Of a stretch of DNA of 64,000 nt, positions 29,039-38,582 are shown piece after piece. Under the pieces are notes generated by a model. That model worked only from the letters and a program-made list of their open reading frames with translations. It had not been told where the DNA came from and made no database searches. Source of the stretch: Sphingomonas desiccabilis (GTDB lineage Bacteria > Pseudomonadota > Alphaproteobacteria > Sphingomonadales > Sphingomonadaceae). The stretch lies in assembly GCF_004135605.1 (NCBI RefSeq), contig NZ_SDPT01000003.1, forward strand, positions 450,164-514,163, given 5' to 3'. Made by a program: the position numbers and the translations under genes. Numbering within the stretch: position 1 is the stretch's first letter; each line of letters begins with the position of its first letter.

Positions 29039-30148
29039 CTACTCCGCCTTGCCCGCGCTTTCGCTAAATGCGCGAGGGCTGATGTCGATGCTCCGGTTCT
29101 CGCCCCAGGTGCTGACGCGCGAGTTGACCGGGCCGCGGACGATGTCTTCCACCACCTGCGCGGGCGGTGGAAGCCGGTCCTGCGCCACGTAATTGGTGAT
29201 GACGTCCAGATCGATGTAGGCGACGGACCAACTGGGCTCGGCGGGCTTGCTCTTTGCCAGCAGCGCGTTCGCGGCATCGGGTTGGACGAAAATGCCGCGG
29301 CCCGCATCCGACAGAGCGATGAGATAGCGATCGGTGGCGGCATCCGGCCGATAGACGCCGCCGCCCTTCAGGGTCGTGGCGTCGCGACACCAGGTAACCG
29401 CAGGCTGCGGCGCCGGTACGTCCTGCTTCTTTGTATCGGCACGCATCGCGAGCCCCATGAAGGCGGCCATCAATGCGGCGGCGCCGTTGGCCGGCGCGGG
29501 CTTCGCTTCGCCGGAAAGGACCAGCGGCGTGGGACAATCCGCGACCGGGCTGGCCGCAGGCGCGGGCGCGACCTCCCGCGGCCATTCGAGCTCGGCCAGT
29601 GCCTTGCGCATTGCGGTGGCGAGGCTCGCCGACTCCAGCGTCTTGGAGGAATAGCGCAGCTTCACGAGCCATTGGCCGAACGGGAGGATGGCGACGCCGG
29701 TGCTCCGATACGGAGTCTTGTTGAGGGTGTAGGCGGCGATCAGGCCGCTTGCCGTCTGCTGGCCGGGCGGCACGAAGCTGGGGGCTCCGACGGCGGCGAC
29801 GGGCTGGCCGTAGACGTCGGGCCGGTTCTCGATTGCCCAGCGGGCACGATCGAACCACACCGGTACCGCGCCGCTTGCCTGGCGATAGACGTAAAGGCTC
29901 AGCAACTCGGCGCGGTCGGGGCTTTCGTAGCTGGCCGAGACGTCCAGCAGATGCTCGCCGATCTTGAGGGTCTTGATGCGGGGCGCGCCTGCGAGGGTGG
30001 TCGGCAGGCGGAGCCCGCTCTGCTTGTGCGTATACGGCTTGCGGGCGGAGACCCTGAGCTCCTCCGCCTGCTGGGCTGCGGCAGGCGTGGCCAAACCGAT
30101 TGCGCCCGCGGCGAGCGCCAGCGTGACAGGCACAAAGCGCTTCATCAT
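29039..30148 (-). CDS. Exported protein of unknown function
   Basis: 369 residues (or 368 if the second ATG is used). Signal peptide MMKRFVPVTLALAAGAIGLATPAAAQ. The mature part has no motif I know. It contains two cysteine-bearing segments (VADCPTPLVLSG and VTWCRDATTLKGG), a segment GQWLVKLRYSSKTLESAS resembling a periplasmic beta-sandwich, and a C-terminal SVAYIDLDVITNYVAQDRLP. A periplasmic or outer-membrane location is inferred. The ribosome site AGAGGG lies directly before the two ATGs. The gene sits between metK and trmB, a place where other alphaproteobacteria have nothing. Confidence 0.75.
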   Translation of the reverse strand: MMKRFVPVTLALAAGAIGLATPAAAQQAEELRVSARKPYTHKQSGLRLPTTLAGAPRIKTLKIGEHLLDVSASYESPDRAELLSLYVYRQASGAVPVWFDRARWAIENRPDVYGQPVAAVGAPSFVPPGQQTASGLIAAYTLNKTPYRSTGVAILPFGQWLVKLRYSSKTLESASLATAMRKALAELEWPREVAPAPAASPVADCPTPLVLSGEAKPAPANGAAALMAAFMGLAMRADTKKQDVPAPQPAVTWCRDATTLKGGGVYRPDAATDRYLIALSDAGRGIFVQPDAANALLAKSKPAEPSWSVAYIDLDVITNYVAQDRLPPPAQVVEDIVRGPVNSRVSTWGENRSIDISPRAFSESAGKAE

Positions 30149-30200
30149 CCCTCTACCCCTGATGCCGGCGAAGCTGCCACCGGTTGGGGGAAGGGACAAG

Positions 30201-30239
30201 CGCAAAGGCGGGGCGACTTCGCGCCACCCCGCCTTTGCG
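30201..30239 (-). terminator. Terminator-like hairpin after metK
   Basis: Perfect 13-bp stem cgcaaaggcgggg / ccccgcctttgcg, beginning six bases after the metK stop on the minus strand. The loop is 13 bases and the sequence after it (CTTGTCCCTTCCCC) is only moderately U-rich. It also marks the space before the next minus-strand gene. Confidence 0.7.
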
Positions 30240-30244
30240 TGAAC

Positions 30245-31429
30245 TCAGGCCAGTTCGGCCTTGAGCGCGTCGGCCAGGTCGGTCTTTTCCCAGGTGAAGA
30301 GGTCACCCTCCGCCTTGCGGCCGAAGTGGCCATAGGCGGCGGTCGGCAGGTAGATCGCCTTGTTCATGCCAAGGTGGGTGCGGATGCCCTTGGGGGTCAG
30401 GCGGACCAGCTTGGGCAGCACCGCCTCGATCTTCGACTCCTCGACGGTACCGGTGCCGTGGGTGTCGACATAGAGCGACAGCGGTTCGGCAACGCCGATC
30501 GCGTAGGACAGCTGGATCGTGCAGCGCTTGGCCAGGCCCGCCGCGACGATGTTCTTGGCGAGATAGCGGCTGATATAGGCTGCCGAACGGTCGACCTTGG
30601 TGGGATCCTTGCCCGAGAAGGCGCCGCCGCCGTGCGGGGCCGCACCGCCATAGGTGTCGACGATGATCTTGCGGCCGGTGAGCCCTGCGTCGCCATCGGG
30701 TCCGCCGATCTCGAACAGGCCGGTCGGGTTGACGTAGATCTGCGATTGGTCTGCCGGCATCCAGCCCTGCGGCAGGACGCCCTCGAACACGGTCATGACA
30801 TAGTCGCGCAGCTGCTTCTGGCCGGCGTCGCTGGACAGCGCCTTGCTGTGCTGGGTCGACACCACCAGTGCGGTCGCGCCGGTCGGGCGGCCGTTCTCAT
30901 ACTTGAGCGTCACCTGGCTCTTGGCGTCCGGCTCCAGGAAGTCGACCACGTTGGCGTGGCGGTCCTGCGCCAGCTTTTCCAGGATGCGGTGCGAGTAATA
31001 GAGCGTCGCCGGCATCAGCTCGGGCGTCTCGTCGCAGGCGAAGCCGAACATGATGCCCTGGTCGCCGGCACCCTCGTCCTTGTTGCCGCTCTCGTCCACG
31101 CCCTGCGCGATATGCGCGGACTGACCGTGAAGGTGGCAGGCGAACTCGGCGGTCTGCCAGTGGAAGCCGTGCTGTTCGTAGCCGATCTTCTTCACCGTAT
31201 CGCGCGCGGCCTTCTCGATCTCGTCGAGGGTCGGGAACACGTCCTGGTTGCAGCGCACCTCGCCGGCCAGCACGATCCGCTGAGTCGTGACCATGGTCTC
31301 GCAAGCGACGCGGGCGACGGGGTCGCGCGACAGGAACAGGTCGACGACGGCGTCGGAAATCTGGTCCGCGACCTTGTCGGGATGGCCTTCGGAGACCGAC
31401 TCGGAGGTGAAGAGATAGTTGGAACGCAT
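30245..31429 (-). CDS. metK: S-adenosylmethionine synthetase
   Basis: 394 residues. The ATP-binding GHPDKVADQ is at residues 15-23, and the phosphate loop [16 protein letters not shown] is near the centre. It joins methionine and ATP to form SAM, which serves the several methyltransferases in this window. The start is ATG 31429 ([19 protein letters not shown]), the family N-terminus, with AAGGGAAA 6 bases upstream; an in-frame ATG at 31468 would place structured leader sequence inside the protein. The leader can form competing hairpins that hide or free the ribosome site. lnt lies 71 bases upstream. Confidence 0.97.
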   Translation of the reverse strand: MRSNYLFTSESVSEGHPDKVADQISDAVVDLFLSRDPVARVACETMVTTQRIVLAGEVRCNQDVFPTLDEIEKAARDTVKKIGYEQHGFHWQTAEFACHLHGQSAHIAQGVDESGNKDEGAGDQGIMFGFACDETPELMPATLYYSHRILEKLAQDRHANVVDFLEPDAKSQVTLKYENGRPTGATALVVSTQHSKALSSDAGQKQLRDYVMTVFEGVLPQGWMPADQSQIYVNPTGLFEIGGPDGDAGLTGRKIIVDTYGGAAPHGGGAFSGKDPTKVDRSAAYISRYLAKNIVAAGLAKRCTIQLSYAIGVAEPLSLYVDTHGTGTVEESKIEAVLPKLVRLTPKGIRTHLGMNKAIYLPTAAYGHFGRKAEGDLFTWEKTDLADALKAELA

Positions 31430-31500
31430 GGATTTCCCTTTTCTATGGGAAAGCGCGGCCGTTGCCATGCCGATATAAAGCTTTCCTTATATACCGCGCC
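31430..31500 (-). promoter_or_regulatory. Structured lnt-metK leader, candidate riboswitch or attenuator
   Basis: On the minus strand a stem TTTCCC (31452-31447) / GGGAAA (31438-31433) encloses the metK ribosome site. The upstream GGAAAG (31486-31481) can instead pair with CTTTCC (31453-31448), which shares five bases with that stem, so the two cannot form together. A third stem TATAAGG-AAAG-CTTTATA (31491-31474) uses the same GG bases, and CGGC (31472-31469) / GCCG (31459-31456) would nest inside the alternative fold. It matches no SAM riboswitch class I can recall. Regulation by SAM is inferred only from the gene. Confidence 0.45.
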
Positions 31501-33039
31501 CTAGCGGCTGCGCCGGCGGAGTGCAACGGCTGCGAGGGCAAGGAAAAGACCCACAATCGCGGCGATCCCGTTGCCGAAGCGGGCGAACAGCGTCGGCGGA
31601 TGCGCGGGCGGCAACGGCAGCTCGATCGCACCGGCGCGGCCCTGCGGGATCGTCGCCAGCAGCCGGCCGTCGGCGTCGATGATCGCCGAGATGCCGGTGG
31701 GCGTGGAGCGCAGGATGGGCAGCCCCTCCTCGATCGCCCGCATGCGAGCCTGCGCCAGATGCTGGGGCGGACCCCAGGCGCCGAACCAGGCGTCGTTGGA
31801 CGGGTTGAACAGCAGCCGGGGACGGTGCGCGCGGTCCACCACCTGGCCGGAAAAGATGATCTCGTAGCAGATCTGCATGCCGACAGGCCCAAAGCCGGGC
31901 ACGGCAACGGACCGCGGACCCGGGCCCGGAGCAAAGTCGATGTCGCCCATCACCAGGCGCGAAAGGCCAAGCGGCTGGAGGAGGGGCCGCATCGGCAGAT
32001 ACTCGCCATAGGGAACCAGATGCGCCTTGTCGTAGCGGCCGCCCAGGCGTCCGTCCGGCAGCACCGCGAACACCGAGTTCCCGGCCGAGGCGACCTGTCC
32101 GCGCGGATCGAAGAACAGCGCGGTCCCGCCGACCAGGGCGGCATCGCGGGGCCCGAGCAGGCGGGCGATCTGCGCGCGGACGAGCGCCGGATTGGCGTCG
32201 TACCAATAGGGCGGATATCCATCCTCGACATAATAGTTGAGCGTCCCCTCCGGCCAAACGACCAGCCGGGGGGCGGCCCCTGGGCGTCCGCTCAGCCGCA
32301 GCAGTCGATCGAACACCTCGGCGGCATAGCCGTCGTCGGCGACATGCTCCTGGCCGATGTTGGGCTGAACGACGCGGACGCGCGGGGCATCGTCCGGGAG
32401 GGCCGGATCGGCGGCATGCAGCAGCGGCCATCCGATCGCCAGCGCAAGTCCCGCAACGGCGATCCCCGCCGGGAAATGCCAGCGGCGGTGCCATGCCAAC
32501 AGCAGTGCGCCGGCTGCCACCACGGTAAGGCCCGACAGGGCATAGGTCCCGACCCAGGCTGCCAGATGCGCCAGTCCCGGCACCGGCAGCCAGATCACGC
32601 CGACGGGGTTCCAGGCATAGCCGGTGAACATCACCGCGCGCAGCCATTCGGTCGCGATCCAGGCGGCGCCCGCACTCAGCGCGAAGGCGGCGTCCGGCCG
32701 TGTCTCGCGACGCCCCAGCCGCCAGGCAAGGCCGCCGGCGAGCATCGGATACACCGCAAGATAGAGCGCGAGCCCGACCACGGCGAAATAGCCGAGCGCC
32801 GGCGGCATCCGATCCTGATAGTCGAAGGCGTGCTGGATCCAGTTGTTGCCGATGGTGAAGTGCGCGACCCCGAACAGCCAGGAGCGCCACAGGGCGGACT
32901 TCAGACTGGGGGCGCCATGGACGCAGTGCAGCCACAGCGCGAAGGCGGCGAGCGTCAGCGGCCACCATTGCAGGGGCGCGAAGCCGAGTGCGGAGACGGC
33001 ACCGGCGAGGAGGACGAGCAGGGCAGGGGGGAAACGCAC
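31501..33039 (-). CDS. lnt: Apolipoprotein N-acyltransferase
   Basis: 512 residues: six or seven N-terminal membrane helices and a periplasmic nitrilase domain. The catalytic triad is visible as the glutamate in VVWPEGTLN, the lysine in [14 protein letters not shown], and the cysteine in [11 protein letters not shown]. It adds the third acyl chain to lipoproteins, of which this window has at least three candidates. The GTG at 33039 gives a normal N-terminus ([20 protein letters not shown]); the reading frame remains open to 33681 but that part lies antisense to the VOC gene. It normally sits between corC and metK; here corC is 4.6 kb away. Confidence 0.94.
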   Translation of the reverse strand: MRFPPALLVLLAGAVSALGFAPLQWWPLTLAAFALWLHCVHGAPSLKSALWRSWLFGVAHFTIGNNWIQHAFDYQDRMPPALGYFAVVGLALYLAVYPMLAGGLAWRLGRRETRPDAAFALSAGAAWIATEWLRAVMFTGYAWNPVGVIWLPVPGLAHLAAWVGTYALSGLTVVAAGALLLAWHRRWHFPAGIAVAGLALAIGWPLLHAADPALPDDAPRVRVVQPNIGQEHVADDGYAAEVFDRLLRLSGRPGAAPRLVVWPEGTLNYYVEDGYPPYWYDANPALVRAQIARLLGPRDAALVGGTALFFDPRGQVASAGNSVFAVLPDGRLGGRYDKAHLVPYGEYLPMRPLLQPLGLSRLVMGDIDFAPGPGPRSVAVPGFGPVGMQICYEIIFSGQVVDRAHRPRLLFNPSNDAWFGAWGPPQHLAQARMRAIEEGLPILRSTPTGISAIIDADGRLLATIPQGRAGAIELPLPPAHPPTLFARFGNGIAAIVGLFLALAAVALRRRSR

Positions 33040-33120
33040 GGCGCGGATATCGTGCGCTTTGGCGGCGCGGGCAAGCAGTTCGCACGTGTACGCCCGCGCG
33101 CGATGGGCTACGCTCGTGCC

Positions 33121-33543
33121 ATGGCCGAGCTCCGTCCCTTTCATCTCGCCTTTCCGGTTCACGACCTGGAGGCGGCGCGCACCTTCTATCGTGACGTGCT
33201 GGGCTGCGGCGAAGGACGCAGCAGCGATCACTGGATCGACTTTGACCTCGGCGGGCACCAGATCGTCGCGCACCTCGACCCCGATGCCCGGCCGCAGGCG
33301 ACCAGCAATGCAGTCGACGGGCATCAGGTGCCGGTGCCGCACTTCGGCGTCGTGCTGTGCATATCCGACTGGGAAGCGCTGGCCGCCCGGCTGGAGGCGG
33401 CGGGTGTCGAGTTCGGCATCGCGCCCCACATCCGCTTCAAGGGGCAGCCCGGGGAGCAGGCAACGATGTTCTTCCGCGACCCGTCGGGAAACGCTTTGGA
33501 GTTCAAGGCGTTCGCCGATGATTCGATGCTGTTCGCAAGTTAA
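33121..33543 (+). CDS. VOC family (glyoxalase/bleomycin-resistance fold) protein
   Basis: 140 residues with two beta-alpha-beta-beta-beta modules. Opening [23 protein letters not shown] and closing [16 protein letters not shown] are typical of vicinal oxygen chelate enzymes; metal ligands H (position about 9), and E (in NALEF) are visible. The reaction cannot be predicted. ATG 33121 chosen; an in-frame ATG at 33103 ([10 protein letters not shown]) is possible. Divergent from lnt and followed at 12 bases by the next gene. Confidence 0.88.
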   Translation: MAELRPFHLAFPVHDLEAARTFYRDVLGCGEGRSSDHWIDFDLGGHQIVAHLDPDARPQATSNAVDGHQVPVPHFGVVLCISDWEALAARLEAAGVEFGIAPHIRFKGQPGEQATMFFRDPSGNALEFKAFADDSMLFAS

Positions 33544-33555
33544 GAGGATTTCCGC

Positions 33556-33858
33556 GTGGCTGACCCCGTTACCGTCGACATTCCCCACAAGCTCGGCCGC
33601 GAGGGTGCGCGCACCCGTATCGAGGCGGGGATCGGGAAGCTCGCCGGCATGTTTCCTGGCGGCACGGTGACGGAACAGCATTGGGAGGGCGACGCCCTCT
33701 CCTTCACGGTGCAGGCGATGGGACAGCGCGTGGCCAGCCGGCTGGAGCTGTTCGAGGATCGGGTCCGCGCCGAACTCGACCTGCCGCCTTTCCTGCGGCT
33801 GTTCGCCGACAAGATCCGGGCCAAGCTCCAGAAGGATGGACCGGCCCTGCTGAAGTAG
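33556..33858 (+). CDS. Polyhydroxyalkanoic acid system-type protein (PHA_gran_rgn)
   Basis: 100 residues from a GTG start with AAGAGGA upstream. The order VDIPHKLGREGARTRIEAGIGKL, then GDALSFTVQAMGQRVASRLELFEDRVRAELDLPPFLR, and the basic end FADKIRAKLQKDGPALL fit the small PHA-granule-associated family PF09650 (name from memory). Members occur near PHA genes in some proteobacteria; none are seen here. Its local role is not known. Confidence 0.75.
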   Translation: MADPVTVDIPHKLGREGARTRIEAGIGKLAGMFPGGTVTEQHWEGDALSFTVQAMGQRVASRLELFEDRVRAELDLPPFLRLFADKIRAKLQKDGPALLK

Positions 33859-33922
33859 CGGCCTGCGCGTGCATGGGAACCGCGGGCGTTCGTTTCGGTT
33901 GAGGAAGGGTTAGGAGAGGCTC

Positions 33923-34378
33923 ATGAAGGCACCGCTTTTCATGCTGGTCGCAGCTTCGGCGCTGGTGGGCTGTTCGGAAAAGGATTCGAACGCGAACCAG
34001 GTCGCGCTCCCGGTGGGGACCCAGATCGCCGACAACGGCGTCGTCGAGGCGCCGCCTACCGGCAGTGCACCGACCATTCCGACAGCGAGCGGCGCCGGGA
34101 CCGCCTTTGGCATGACGACGAAGCAGCTGGAGGATGCGGACCTGCTCGGCGCCGGCAATGCCAAGCTCGGGGAGGTGGAGCGGGTGACCACCGACGCGCA
34201 GGGCAGCGTCAATGGTCTGGTGGTAGAGGTCGACTCCGAGCCGGAAGACCGCGAGGTGCTGTTGCCGCTCAAGGGGATCGAGCCGGTGGCGGTGGGCAAC
34301 GAGTGGCACCTGCGCGCCAGTGCGATGACGCGCGAGCAGTTGCTGACCCTTCCGGAGGTGAAGCCCGCCGGCCGGTGA
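33923..34378 (+). CDS. Lipoprotein with PRC-barrel-like domain
   Basis: 151 residues. Signal MKAPLFMLVAASALVGC ends in a lipobox (ALVGC). After a Pro/Thr/Ala linker, residues about 68-115 (LLGAGNAKLGEVERVTTDAQ, then VNGLVVEVD) look like a PRC-barrel: a short segment linking a residue type to a functional beta fold, as in ribosome or photosynthetic reaction-centre proteins. An outer-membrane or periplasmic anchor role is inferred. AGGAGAGG lies at good spacing from the ATG. Confidence 0.75.
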   Translation: MKAPLFMLVAASALVGCSEKDSNANQVALPVGTQIADNGVVEAPPTGSAPTIPTASGAGTAFGMTTKQLEDADLLGAGNAKLGEVERVTTDAQGSVNGLVVEVDSEPEDREVLLPLKGIEPVAVGNEWHLRASAMTREQLLTLPEVKPAGR

Positions 34379-34410
34379 GGCTGCCAAGCGCGGGAACTCG
34401 GCCGACGGGT

Positions 34411-35745
34411 TCAGCGCCCCGCGGCCGCGCTCACGCGCCAGATCACGTTGCCGACGTCATCGGCGACCAGCAACCCGCCGCTGCGATCGGTGATCACACC
34501 CACCGGACGGCCGCGCGCCTTGCCGTCCTGATCCAGGAAGCCGCTCAGGACATCGACGGGCTTGGCGCCCTTCACCGGGAAGCCATTGGCTGCGAACGGT
34601 ACGAACACGACCTTGTAGCCTGATGGCGGCACGCGGTTCCACGACCCGTGCTGGCCGATGAAGGCGCCGCTTGCGAACCGCGGCCCCAGCTTCGCGTCCC
34701 CGGCGAAAGCGAGGCCGAGCGAGGCGGTATGGGCGCCCAGCGCATAGTCGGGCCGCGCGGTGTATTCCCGCAGGTCCGGCCGCTGCGGCTGGACGCGATC
34801 GTCGACATAGCCGCCCCAGTAGTGCCACGGCCAGCCATAGAAGCCGCCGAACTCCACCCGCGTCATATAGTCGGGCGGCATGTCCGAACCGATCATGTCG
34901 CGTTCGTTGACGACGGTCCACAGCGCCCGGCTGTTGGGCTCGAACGCCATGCCGTTGGGGTTCCGCAGCCCGCTGGCATAGATGCGGAACTTCTTCACCA
35001 GCGGATCGACCTCGAGGATCGCCGCCCGGTTCTTCTCGACCTCCAGTCCGTCCTCGGCGATGTTGGACGCCGAGCCGACGGTCACGAACAGCGTCTTGCC
35101 CTCAGGGTTCGCCACGACGTTGCGCGTCCAGTGGTTGCCGCCGCCCGGCAGGTCGACGACCTTCTCCGCGTTCGCGGTGATGCGCGTCTGGCCCACCTGG
35201 AAGGGGAAGCGCACCAGCGCGTCGGTGTTGGCGACGTAGAGCCAGTCGCCCACCACCGCCATGCCGAAAGGTGAGTTGAGCCCGGTCAGCAGCGCCGAGC
35301 GCTGTTCCGCGACGCCGTCGCCGTCCGCGTCGCGCAGCAGCGTGATCCGGTTGGCGGAGGGGACGCCTGCGCCCGCCCGGCCCATGAAGAGCTTCATCAC
35401 CCAGCCCTTGAGCCCGCCGCCCTCGCGTGGGGGCGAGTTGCTCTCCGCCACCAGCACGTCGCCGTTCGCCAGGCGATAGAGCCAGCGCGGATGGTCGAGC
35501 CCGCGTGCGAACGGCTGGACGCGCAGCCCCTGCGCCGGGGTCGGCATCGCGTCGCCGGTCCAGCCGATCGGCTTGGCGATCCGGACGGTGGGGATGGTCT
35601 GTTCGCGTGCGCGGCTCAATTGCGGCTGGGCACCGGTCACCGCGTCTTCGGGCAGTTTCGCGCGATCGGGGCTGAACAGCCACCACCCCAGTGCGAGCAG
35701 CAGAACGAGAAAGACGGCGGCAAGGCGGAGCAGGTGTTTGCGCAT
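34411..35745 (-). CDS. Sorbosone dehydrogenase-like, PQQ-type beta-propeller protein
   Basis: 444 residues. An N-terminal membrane helix (LLRLAAVFLVLLLALGWWLF) is followed by a six-bladed propeller typical of GDH/L-sorbosone dehydrogenases: VQPFARGLDHPRWLYRLANGDVLVAESN, then GGGNHWTRNVVANPEGKTLFV, FRIYASGLRNPNGMAFEP and GVITDRSGGLLVADDVGNVIWRV. It probably oxidises a sugar or aldehyde in the periplasm with PQQ, though the substrate and the presence of PQQ genes are unknown. Convergent with the lipoprotein gene. Confidence 0.87.
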   Translation of the reverse strand: MRKHLLRLAAVFLVLLLALGWWLFSPDRAKLPEDAVTGAQPQLSRAREQTIPTVRIAKPIGWTGDAMPTPAQGLRVQPFARGLDHPRWLYRLANGDVLVAESNSPPREGGGLKGWVMKLFMGRAGAGVPSANRITLLRDADGDGVAEQRSALLTGLNSPFGMAVVGDWLYVANTDALVRFPFQVGQTRITANAEKVVDLPGGGNHWTRNVVANPEGKTLFVTVGSASNIAEDGLEVEKNRAAILEVDPLVKKFRIYASGLRNPNGMAFEPNSRALWTVVNERDMIGSDMPPDYMTRVEFGGFYGWPWHYWGGYVDDRVQPQRPDLREYTARPDYALGAHTASLGLAFAGDAKLGPRFASGAFIGQHGSWNRVPPSGYKVVFVPFAANGFPVKGAKPVDVLSGFLDQDGKARGRPVGVITDRSGGLLVADDVGNVIWRVSAAAGR

Positions 35746-35788
35746 GGCCGAAGGATTAGGGGCTGCGGACCTGCACGCAACATGAAAA

Positions 35789-35831
35789 GCGCCGCCGCTG
35801 ACGGATGGGAGAGTTCCGTCGGCGGCGGCGC
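35789..35831 (-). terminator. Intrinsic terminator after the catalase gene
   Basis: Long stem gcgccgccgctgacgga / tccgtcggcggcggcgc (17 pairs, one G-T) around a 9-base loop. On the minus strand TTTTCATG follows. It lies 84 bases after the catalase stop and just before the dehydrogenase gene start. Confidence 0.8.
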
Positions 35832-35914
35832 CTCACGCTGTCACATGGGATCGGTGCGACAGCGCATCCGGGGCGGCAGGAATGGGGGAGAGCCGCCCCG
35901 GGATCCGGTGTGTG

Positions 35915-37447
35915 TTAGCGCGGCCCTGCGTCGGACAGGGCCATGCGGTCCATGTCCTTCTGCGTCTCGCGATCTTCCTCCGACTTGCCCATCGTCGCGA
36001 GGCGCTCGCGCACCCGCTCGGCAAGGTTCGGATCGACCGCTTCGAAATGACCCATCTGGCGATCGATGATGAACTGCGGGATGCCGTGCATCGCCTCGGC
36101 GATGTTGCTGGCGGTCCGCGCCTTCTGATCCTCGTCGAACAGGTTCCACAGGTCGCGCGGCTGGCGGAAGTCGTCGTTGCCCTCGCTGTGGTCCCAGTGC
36201 CACGCAGTGCCCTCCACCTTCAGCGGCGGCTCCTTGTAGCGCGGGTCCTCGACCGGGCCGCCGAACGAGTTGGGCTCGTAATAGGCGTCCGGATAGTCCT
36301 GGTTGGTGTCCTCCATGAAGCGGAGCAGACCGTCCTTGTGATAGGTGTGAACCGGGGAGTGCGGCCGGTTGACCGGCAGCGCCTCGTAATGCGTGCCCAG
36401 CCGGTGGCGGTGGGCGTCGGCATAGGAGAAGATGCGCGCCTGCAGCATCTTGTCCGGCGAGAAGCTGATCCCGCGTACGACGTTGGACGGGCTGAACGCC
36501 GCCTGCTCGATCTGCGCGAAATAATTGTCCGGGTTCCGGTTCAGCTCGACCTCGCCGACCTCGATCAGCGGATAGTCGCTGTGCGGCCAGACCTTGGTCA
36601 GGTCGAACGGATTGTACCAGTGCTTGCCCACGTCCTCCTCGGGCATGATCTGCACGAACAGCGTCCACTTCGGGAACTCGCCGCGGTGGATGGTGCCGTA
36701 GATCTCCTCCTGGAAGCTCTCACGGCTCTTTGCGATGACCTCCGCCGCTTCGGCGTTGGTGTAGAACTTGTGGCCCTGCTGGGTCTTGAAGTGGAACTTC
36801 ACCCAATAGCGCTCGCCGGCGTCGTTCCAGAAGGAATAGGTGTGGCTGCCATAGCCGTTCATGTACTGCGGGCCCTGCGGCAGGCCGCGGTCCGACATCA
36901 GGATCAGCAACTGGTGCATCGACTGGGGCTCGAGGCTCCAGAAATCCCACATCGCCGTCGGCGAGCGCATGTTGGTGCGCGGGTGGCGCTTCTGCGTGCG
37001 GATGAAGTCCGGGAACTTGCGCGGATCGCGCACGAAGAACACCGGCGTGTTGTTGCCGACGAGGTCCCAGTTGCCCTCCTCGGTGTAGAACTTGAAGCTG
37101 AAGCCGCGGACGTCGCGCTCGGCATCGGCGGCACCCTGCTCGCCGGCGACGGTCGAGAAGCGCAGCAGCATCTCGGTCTGCTTGCCGACCTCCGAGAAGA
37201 TCTTGGCATTGGTGTACTTGCTGATGTCGTGGGTCACCGTGAAGGTGCCGAACGCGCCCCAGCCCTTGGCATGCACCACCCGCTCGGGGATGCGCTCGCG
37301 GTTCTGGTGGCTCAGCTTCTCGATCAGCTGATAATCCTGCAGCAGCAACGGACCGAACCGCCCCACGGTGAGAGAATGCTGGTTGTCGCCGACCGGGGCA
37401 CCCGCGGAAGTGGTGAGCGTCGGTCGCTTCTTTTCGGCATCTGCCAT
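35915..37447 (-). CDS. katA: Monofunctional haem catalase
   Basis: 510 residues, small-subunit catalase. The distal His is H59 in [15 protein letters not shown], the haem-ligand tyrosine lies in [14 protein letters not shown], and the distal asparagine in [12 protein letters not shown]. It breaks hydrogen peroxide into water and oxygen in the cytosol. The upstream 200 bases show no convincing OxyR box. The gene lies between corC and lnt, where most alphaproteobacteria have no gap; it and its neighbours look like an insertion into that block. Confidence 0.96.
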   Translation of the reverse strand: MADAEKKRPTLTTSAGAPVGDNQHSLTVGRFGPLLLQDYQLIEKLSHQNRERIPERVVHAKGWGAFGTFTVTHDISKYTNAKIFSEVGKQTEMLLRFSTVAGEQGAADAERDVRGFSFKFYTEEGNWDLVGNNTPVFFVRDPRKFPDFIRTQKRHPRTNMRSPTAMWDFWSLEPQSMHQLLILMSDRGLPQGPQYMNGYGSHTYSFWNDAGERYWVKFHFKTQQGHKFYTNAEAAEVIAKSRESFQEEIYGTIHRGEFPKWTLFVQIMPEEDVGKHWYNPFDLTKVWPHSDYPLIEVGEVELNRNPDNYFAQIEQAAFSPSNVVRGISFSPDKMLQARIFSYADAHRHRLGTHYEALPVNRPHSPVHTYHKDGLLRFMEDTNQDYPDAYYEPNSFGGPVEDPRYKEPPLKVEGTAWHWDHSEGNDDFRQPRDLWNLFDEDQKARTASNIAEAMHGIPQFIIDRQMGHFEAVDPNLAERVRERLATMGKSEEDRETQKDMDRMALSDAGPR

Positions 37448-37613
37448 GGCATGTCTCCTGATCGTCCGGGCACGTTGGTGCCGCAGCCGATGGAATGACT
37501 CAAACGCATAGAAGTGCCCAGCGTGATCGAAAACATCGATGGCGGTGGGAATTGCGGCGGCAGGCGGAGTTTCCCGCGGGACCGACGGATCGTGCCCCGG
37601 CGGGGTCAGTGCC

Positions 37614-37640
37614 GCGCGCCGCCAACGCCCGGCGGCGCGC
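37614..37640 (-). other. Hairpin after corC
   Basis: Perfect inverted repeat gcgcgccgcc / ggcggcgcgc with a 7-base loop, nine bases after the corC stop on the minus strand. No U-run follows, so it could be an RNA 3'-end stabiliser or a weak terminator. Confidence 0.45.
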
Positions 37641-37648
37641 GTCCTCTA

Positions 37649-38572
37649 TTACTCCTCGACCGGCGCTTCCGCGACCGGCGGATGGAGGCGCAGGCGGGTG
37701 ACGCGTCGATCGTCGCCGTCGACGATTTCCAGCGTCCAGCCGCTCGCGTGCTTCAGGCACTCGCCGGGCTTGGGCACGTGCCCGGCCAGCACGAAGGCGA
37801 GTCCGCCGAGCGTCTCGACGTCCTCCTCCACCTCGCCCAGCCGCGGATCGATCAACTCGGCAGCATCCTCCAGTTCGGCGCGCGCGTCCGCGTCCCAGCC
37901 GCCGCCGTCGATCGGCACCAGCAACGCCGCCGGCGCCTCGTCGTGCTCGTCCTCGATCTCGCCTACGATCTCCTCGATCAGATCCTCGATCGTGATGAGC
38001 CCGTCGGTTCCGGAGTATTCGTCCAGCACCACCGCCAGGTGAGTGCGGCTGGCGCGCATCTGCGCGAGCAGGTCGAGCGTTCCCATCGACTGGGGCACAT
38101 AGAGCGGCTGGCGCATCAGATCGGTGATGCTGTCGGGCGGAGCGCCCTCGCGCGCGAGGATCGCGAACACGTCCTTCACATGGATCATGCCGATCACATG
38201 GTCGAGCCGCTCGCGATAGACCGGAAGGCGGCTGTGTCCGGCCTCTGCGAAGATCTGGACCAGTTCCGAAAAGGGCGTCGACTCCTCCACCGCAACGATG
38301 TCCGCGCGCGGCACGCCCATGTCGCCTGCGTCACGCTCGCCGAAATGGAGGATGTTGCGGACCATCTGCCGCTCGATCGGGGAAAGGTCGCCGGCGACCG
38401 GCCGGGCCTCTTCCTCCTCATGCTCCGTGATGACTTCCTCGATCCGCCCGCGCAGCGTCTCATTGTGTTCCTCGCCGAACAGCAGGGCGCGGATGCCCCG
38501 CCATACGCCGCCCTCTCCGGCGGCCTGGCTACTGTCGCCCCCCGGGGCGGCGCTACTGGAACCTTCTGGCAT
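37649..38572 (-). CDS. corC: CorC/HlyC-type CBS-domain protein
   Basis: 307 residues. Two CBS motifs (about residues 75-195, with RADIVAVEESTPFSELVQIF and PQSMGTLDLLAQMRASRTHLA) are followed by the transporter-associated C-terminal domain (about 215-295). There is no DUF21 membrane part, so this is the soluble CorC form. It is thought to act in magnesium/cobalt efflux or membrane function; the family's old hemolysin label is not well supported. It follows ybeY with a 10-base gap, the standard phoH-ybeY-corC order. Confidence 0.9.
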   Translation of the reverse strand: MPEGSSSAAPGGDSSQAAGEGGVWRGIRALLFGEEHNETLRGRIEEVITEHEEEEARPVAGDLSPIERQMVRNILHFGERDAGDMGVPRADIVAVEESTPFSELVQIFAEAGHSRLPVYRERLDHVIGMIHVKDVFAILAREGAPPDSITDLMRQPLYVPQSMGTLDLLAQMRASRTHLAVVLDEYSGTDGLITIEDLIEEIVGEIEDEHDEAPAALLVPIDGGGWDADARAELEDAAELIDPRLGEVEEDVETLGGLAFVLAGHVPKPGECLKHASGWTLEIVDGDDRRVTRLRLHPPVAEAPVEE

Positions 38573-38582
38573 GGAAGTCTCG

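Noticed and set aside
31427..31500. Known SAM-II or SAM/SAH riboswitch before metK
   Set aside because: The conserved bases of those classes as I recall them are not present; kept only as an unclassified structured leader.
37448..37648. OxyR box before catalase
   Set aside because: No ATAG-N7-CTAT-type pattern at the expected spacing; some GAT/ATC pairs are too weak.
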